Shown here piece after piece: positions 60,267 to 64,000 of a stretch of DNA of 64,000 bases. The notes below the pieces were generated by a model. The model was given only the letters and a program-made list of their open reading frames with translations, made no database searches and had not been told where the DNA came from. Origin of the DNA: Agroathelia rolfsii (taxonomy: Eukaryota; Basidiomycota; Agaricomycetes; Amylocorticiales; Amylocorticiaceae); NCBI GenBank assembly GCA_018343915.1, contig JABRWF010000003.1, forward strand, positions 2,976,001 to 3,040,000, given 5' to 3'. Every line of letters starts with the position of its first letter. The first letter of the stretch is position 1. The translations under genes and the position numbers were made by a program.

Positions 60267-62491
60267 ATGGCTGCCATGACTATCTACAACTCTCCCTATC
60301 CTGACGTGCCCGTCGTCGAACAGAATGTCTTCGAGTTACTACTCGACGTAGATCCTTCCAACCCCCAGCTCGTAGGCGGCTTCCCCGCAGATTCCGCAAC
60401 GTTCATCGACGCCCAAACGGGCACCACACTCACACGCGCCTCCTTGCGCTCCTATGCTACTACACTCGCTTATGCCCTTAGAACACATCCATTCTTTCCC
60501 CAAGACCAGTCTCTAAACAAGGGCGATACAATCATGATCTTCTCCCCCAACACCCTTACCTGGCCTGTCCTACTGTATGCAGCCACTTGCGCTGGTCTAC
60601 GCGTAACTCTCGCCAACGCCAGTTACACCGCTGAGGAACTCGAGTATCAACTTAGCGATTCTGGTTCAAAAGTTCTCTTCGTCCATCCCAACCTTGTCTC
60701 TGTCGCACGTCAGGCCATTGGCGGACGCGACCTGCCTCTCGTTCGCATCGACTGTGAATGGCTCACGGGCGTGCCTGATCAAGGGGAGAAGGATGGCTTG
60801 AGTGTGCATGATCTACTCCAGGAAAGTAACGGACGAACTTGGGCGCCAGAGCGTTTCGCAGGCCCTGATTTCGATGAGACGGTGCTCATGTGCTATTCAA
60901 GTGGTACTACGGGTAAACCAAAAGGAGTTCAGGTAAGTATCATGATGTGTATAGTCACGCCATGTGCCTTCATGGCCGTCTTCTATCTTGATGTCCAGAA
61001 GCCTCATGTTTCCTTCTTGTCAGACTACACACAAAAATATCGTCACAGAGCTCTGTATCCTCAAATCTGGTTACATTCAATTTGATGGCCAATCCGACGC
61101 CCTTATCGGATTCCTACCCTTTTACCACGTCTATGGTGCTGTATTGCTGCTTCACCAGCCCGTGATGGTCAACGTGCCTGTTGTGATTATGACGAAATTC
61201 GACCCAAATTCGTTCTGCGCGACGATTGCAAAGTACCGGATCACGGTGGCGCCTATCGTGCCACCCGTGCTAGTGGTTCTAGCTCGCCATCCTTGTAAGT
61301 GGGCTAAATGCCGCTCTATTTTCGTAGTCGCCTCCAAAAGTGTTCACAAGGATCATGAACCTATCAGCCGTAGAGCAACACGACCTGTCTTCGCTTCGCA
61401 TCCTCTTCTGCGGCGCGGCTCCACTCGGCGGACAGCTTGTCCATGTTGTCTGCGAACGTCTGCGCTCGCTCAACACCTATGTCGAGGTCATGCAGGGCTA
61501 TGGCCTGACCGAGACCTCGCCCGTTACGCACATCCTTCCCTTGAAAGACGCAGTGCGCAAGATCGGCTCTGTCGGCGTGCTGCTCCCAAACACCGAAGCG
61601 CGTCTTGTCGACGAAGCAGGCCAGGATGCACCGGAGGGCGAGCCCGGCGAAGTCTGGATCCGGGGCGGCATCGTTATGAAGGGCTACCTTAACCGGCCCG
61701 AGGCGACAGCCGACACCATCACGTATGATGGGTGGCTCAAGACGGGTGACGTTGCCGTACGCGACGACGAAGGCTTCTTTACGATCGTCGACCGCAAGAA
61801 GGAGCTGATCAAGTACAAGGGTTTCCAAGTCCCGCCCGCCGAGCTCGAGGCCATCCTGCTCACGCACCCGCATGTGGCGGATGCGGCTGTCATTGGTGTA
61901 TACAGCGCCTCACAGGCGACGGAGCTACCCCGCGCGTACCTCGTCCCGGCAGCGTCTGCAGCGTCTTCGGGCCCCATGGACCGCGCACTGCTCGGCGCGG
62001 AGGTGGCTGAGTGGCTGAAGAAGCATGTCGCGCCACACAAGTTTCTCCGCGGTGGCGTCGTCCTTGTAGACATGATCCCGAAAAGCCCATCGGGTAAGAT
62101 CCTGCGTAGGGAGCTGCGTGAGCGGGCTAGGATGGAGCTTGCCATTGCGGAAGTCAGGACACCGCGTGTAGTGGAGATTTCCGAGGTTACGGGACCACAG
62201 GACGTGGATGTGAAGACGGAGATGGTGTTGCATGAACATCCACCAATCGCGGAGGCCCATGTCTCTGCGCCTTCTTCTGCTTCGCAGTTACCCACTTCGT
62301 CTTCGTCGTCGCACGCGGTGAAACAGTCAACATCGACATCGTCGGCACCAGTCCAGAAGGCAGCTCGTCGCAGCTGGTTCACGTGGATTTGGAGTAAATT
62401 CCAGATCAACTTCAAAGGCAGCGTCTCGCTTCTATGGCCTCTCTGGCTCTTGTGCCATCATGCTCTTCGTTGGTACAAAGCCAAACCTTAG
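60267..62491 (+). CDS. 4-coumarate/acyl-CoA ligase-like enzyme with C-terminal anchor
   Basis: This ANL-superfamily adenylating enzyme activates a carboxylic acid with ATP and transfers it to CoA. Exons 60267-60932, 61024-61294 and 61341-62491 give 695 residues. The phosphate loop is YSSGTTGKPKGVQ. Later motifs are IGFLPFYHVYGAVLLL, LFCGAAPLGGQL, the adenylate motif QGYGLTETSP, the hinge GWLKTGDVAVRDDEGFFTIVDRK (seen in two parts), KGFQVPPAELE and the catalytic lysine motif PKSPSGKILRR. These place it with plant/fungal 4CL-like enzymes. About 110 residues beyond the usual end are Ser/Thr-rich and close with a hydrophobic stretch (VSLLWPLWLLCHHALRW) that could anchor the protein in a membrane. 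The second intron is only 46 nt and its acceptor is set by frame. Confidence 0.9.
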
Positions 62492-63503
62492 AGCGCTATA
62501 GGCCGTTGATGGGAGACAGATGCACACACGCACACATTTCATTATTATTCTTTCTTCTTTGCTTCTTCATGGACTTTGTTTGAATCATTAGACTCTTCTG
62601 CGTGTTTTGGCTTGAGGACACTATGGTTGTTTTTCTCCTATCTCTCCTATTATTCTTTATTATATTCTCCCAACTGTAAACATGTACTAGTACTATATGT
62701 GCCTTCATACATATGCGTGTATGTAAACCATGTCCTGCACTACACTGCACATTGTCTTTCTTTTTTCTTCACCTTTATTGCTATGTAATCATTGCAACTT
62801 TTTTTTTTTTTAGTGACTAAAGAATTTTTTTTTCAAATTCAACCTGGAACCATTGAAGTGGTGAGAGGCGGCCTCGGGATTGTCGTAATTGCAATTTGAT
62901 TGTGATGTGGCATAGTAACTGAATCATCTTTCCTTTCGACCACCATCAGGGACTCCTATTCACAAATGACCAACCTCCTATCTTGACTCAAAGGTTGGTG
63001 TGAGCTGGCAGGCCCCTAAACAGGAACGGGCCTGGAAAGGGGTTTTAATCTTGTTAAAAAGGAGAACTCGATATTCGATCAAATTAGGAGTATGCATGGG
63101 AGCCCCTGACTCCTATAACTAAGAAAGCCTCCTGTGTAGTTGTTCACCCAGCACTCATGACTTTGGTTGTACACTTGTTACTGAGAAGTATCTCGTTGGC
63201 TCTGAGCTCTACTAGAATCTGTACCGATGGGATTTACTACCTCGTCAACCTTTCTTCTCCTGAACCTCTTCCCCCCTCTTTTCCTTTTCTCCCTTTTTCT
63301 GACTCGAATTACTCCTATCAGCTCTTCTTCTCAATGACTTTCTCTACTCAACTCTCCTTTATGAAAAGATATAAAAACCTACCCGGCACTGGGATAAATC
63401 TCCCTCATCATACCTCGTTCGACTTGCATCTCTTGAAGAGCCTTCTCACCTGCTTAACCCACGTATACTCATCCAAACTCGCCTTATACACTCCACCTTC
63501 AAA
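62492..63503. other. Spacer upstream of the secreted-protein gene
   Basis: This 1.0 kb contains T-rich runs after the CoA ligase (62798-62835), an inverted repeat CAGGCCC/GGGCCTG (63009-63015 and 63028-63034), a TATAAAAA box at 63370-63377 and a pyrimidine-rich leader before the start codon. The 116-codon frame at 63157-63507 lies in this leader and is not considered coding. Confidence 0.45.
63370..63377 (+). promoter_or_regulatory. TATA box of secreted-protein gene
   Basis: TATAAAAA is located 127 bp upstream of the start codon, followed by a CT-rich stretch. It is the clearest TATA box in the window and suggests a strongly regulated promoter. Confidence 0.5.
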
Positions 63504-64000
63504 ATGAAGTTCTCATCTCCCGTCTTTGCCCTGGCGGCACTTGTCATTACCTTATCTTCCTCATCTGTTGCCGTGCCTATGGGTATGTCACAGGTTATGG
63601 GCAGATCGTCCTCCCTTGGTAAGTCACCTCTTTTCTTTTAGTAGCATCTTATATCTTTTACTTATCAATATTCTATAGCTCTTGCGCCACGCCAGAACGC
63701 TGCGAGTGTCGCTTCTGAATTCGGAGCACTCCTTGAAAACCTTCCCTTCGGTTTTGCCCTCGTACCTCTTGTGGATGCACTTGGCTTGAATCCCAAGGGC
63801 AATGATACCCAAAGTGGATCATTGCTCTTCTCGAACCTTACCCAAGCCCAACTCGAGCGTATTGAAGATGTCATGACCCAAGTCACTAAAAATCTCTCGA
63901 CGGTTGTCATGCCCCCCGCTGCCCAAAAGGTGACTCACATCCAAACCCCTCGCCAACTCGCGGGGATCATGTCCATGGTTGGCGCCCTCCTCGATGGTCT
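63504..64000 (+). CDS. Putative small secreted protein, 3' end outside window
   Basis: Exon 1 (63504-63618) begins MKFSSPVFALAALVITLSSS, a clear signal peptide, probably cleaved after SSVAVP or nearby. A 60-nt GT-AG intron (63619-63678) leads to exon 2 from 63679, which continues past the window end. The mature part seen so far has APRQNAASVASEFGALLENL, LVPLVDALGLNPKGN, and an N-glycosylation-type FSNLTQAQ, then helical segments with VMTQVTKNLSTVV. No cysteines appear in the visible mature part. I do not recognise a family; it resembles the many lineage-specific secreted proteins of basidiomycetes. The gene is incomplete here. Confidence 0.65.

Noticed and set aside
63157..63507. 116-codon frame ending at the secreted-protein start
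   Set aside because: It overlaps the TATA box and pyrimidine-rich leader; the downstream gene with its signal peptide explains the region.
1..64000. tRNA, rRNA and CRISPR features
   Set aside because: No cloverleaf with proper A and B boxes, no rRNA-like sequence and no regularly spaced direct repeats were found by eye. A covariance-model scan was not possible here.

Overview
The window is eukaryotic nuclear DNA from a filamentous fungus, most likely a mushroom-forming basidiomycete (Agaricomycete). Genes are broken by many short GT-AG introns (mostly 50-100 nt), lie close together on both strands, and encode standard fungal proteins. Recognisable families include an RFX factor, an Ams2/SPT21-type regulator, Ppn1 and a dikaryon-style amino-acid permease family. 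I saw no rRNA, tRNA, CRISPR or bacterial operon signals. Exon structures were built by hand from frame continuity, splice dinucleotides and family conservation.

0-25.8 kb is a dense housekeeping block. In order: the 5' end of a kinesin-8 gene (-), dihydroorotase (+), mitochondrial NADH-cytochrome b5 reductase MCR1 (-), a C2H2 zinc-finger factor (+), an NPC1 sterol transporter (+), a JMJD7-type lysyl hydroxylase (-), the H/ACA snoRNP protein NHP2 (+), a BFR1-like coiled-coil protein (+), an RFX transcription factor (-), the vacuolar endopolyphosphatase PPN1 (-) with at least 16 exons including six of 5-19 nt, and a 149-residue orphan gene (-). Several pairs share divergent promoters (kinesin/URA4, MCR1/zinc finger, JMJD7/NHP2).

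25.8-46.7 kb is looser. After about 3.4 kb without a convincing gene comes a DinB-FGE iron protein related to the EgtB half of ergothioneine synthase but lacking the EgtD methyltransferase half. Then come an intact amino-acid permease, a decayed second copy of it with two internal deletions, the peroxisomal AAA ATPase PEX1 (+) and a third, intact permease.

46.7-64 kb starts with an Ams2/SPT21-like regulator whose upstream region carries an MCB-like ACGCGT box. It continues with a tandem array of five minus-strand paralogs (50.5-57.6 kb) encoding roughly 230-residue beta-trefoil (ricin-B-like) proteins that end in a threonine-rich, basic tail. Two of the five have lost a canonical splice acceptor and three use GC donors, so this is a young family under birth-and-death turnover and the most unusual part of the window. 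A 2.6 kb gene-poor gap, a tail-anchored 4-coumarate/acyl-CoA ligase (+) and the start of a secreted-protein gene (+) finish the window.

Most genes are independent units. The only obvious functional themes are sterol/lipid and peroxisome biology (NPC1, MCR1, PEX1, CoA ligase), nucleolar and translation roles (NHP2, JMJD7, BFR1), and the two local gene-family expansions (permeases, beta-trefoil proteins).
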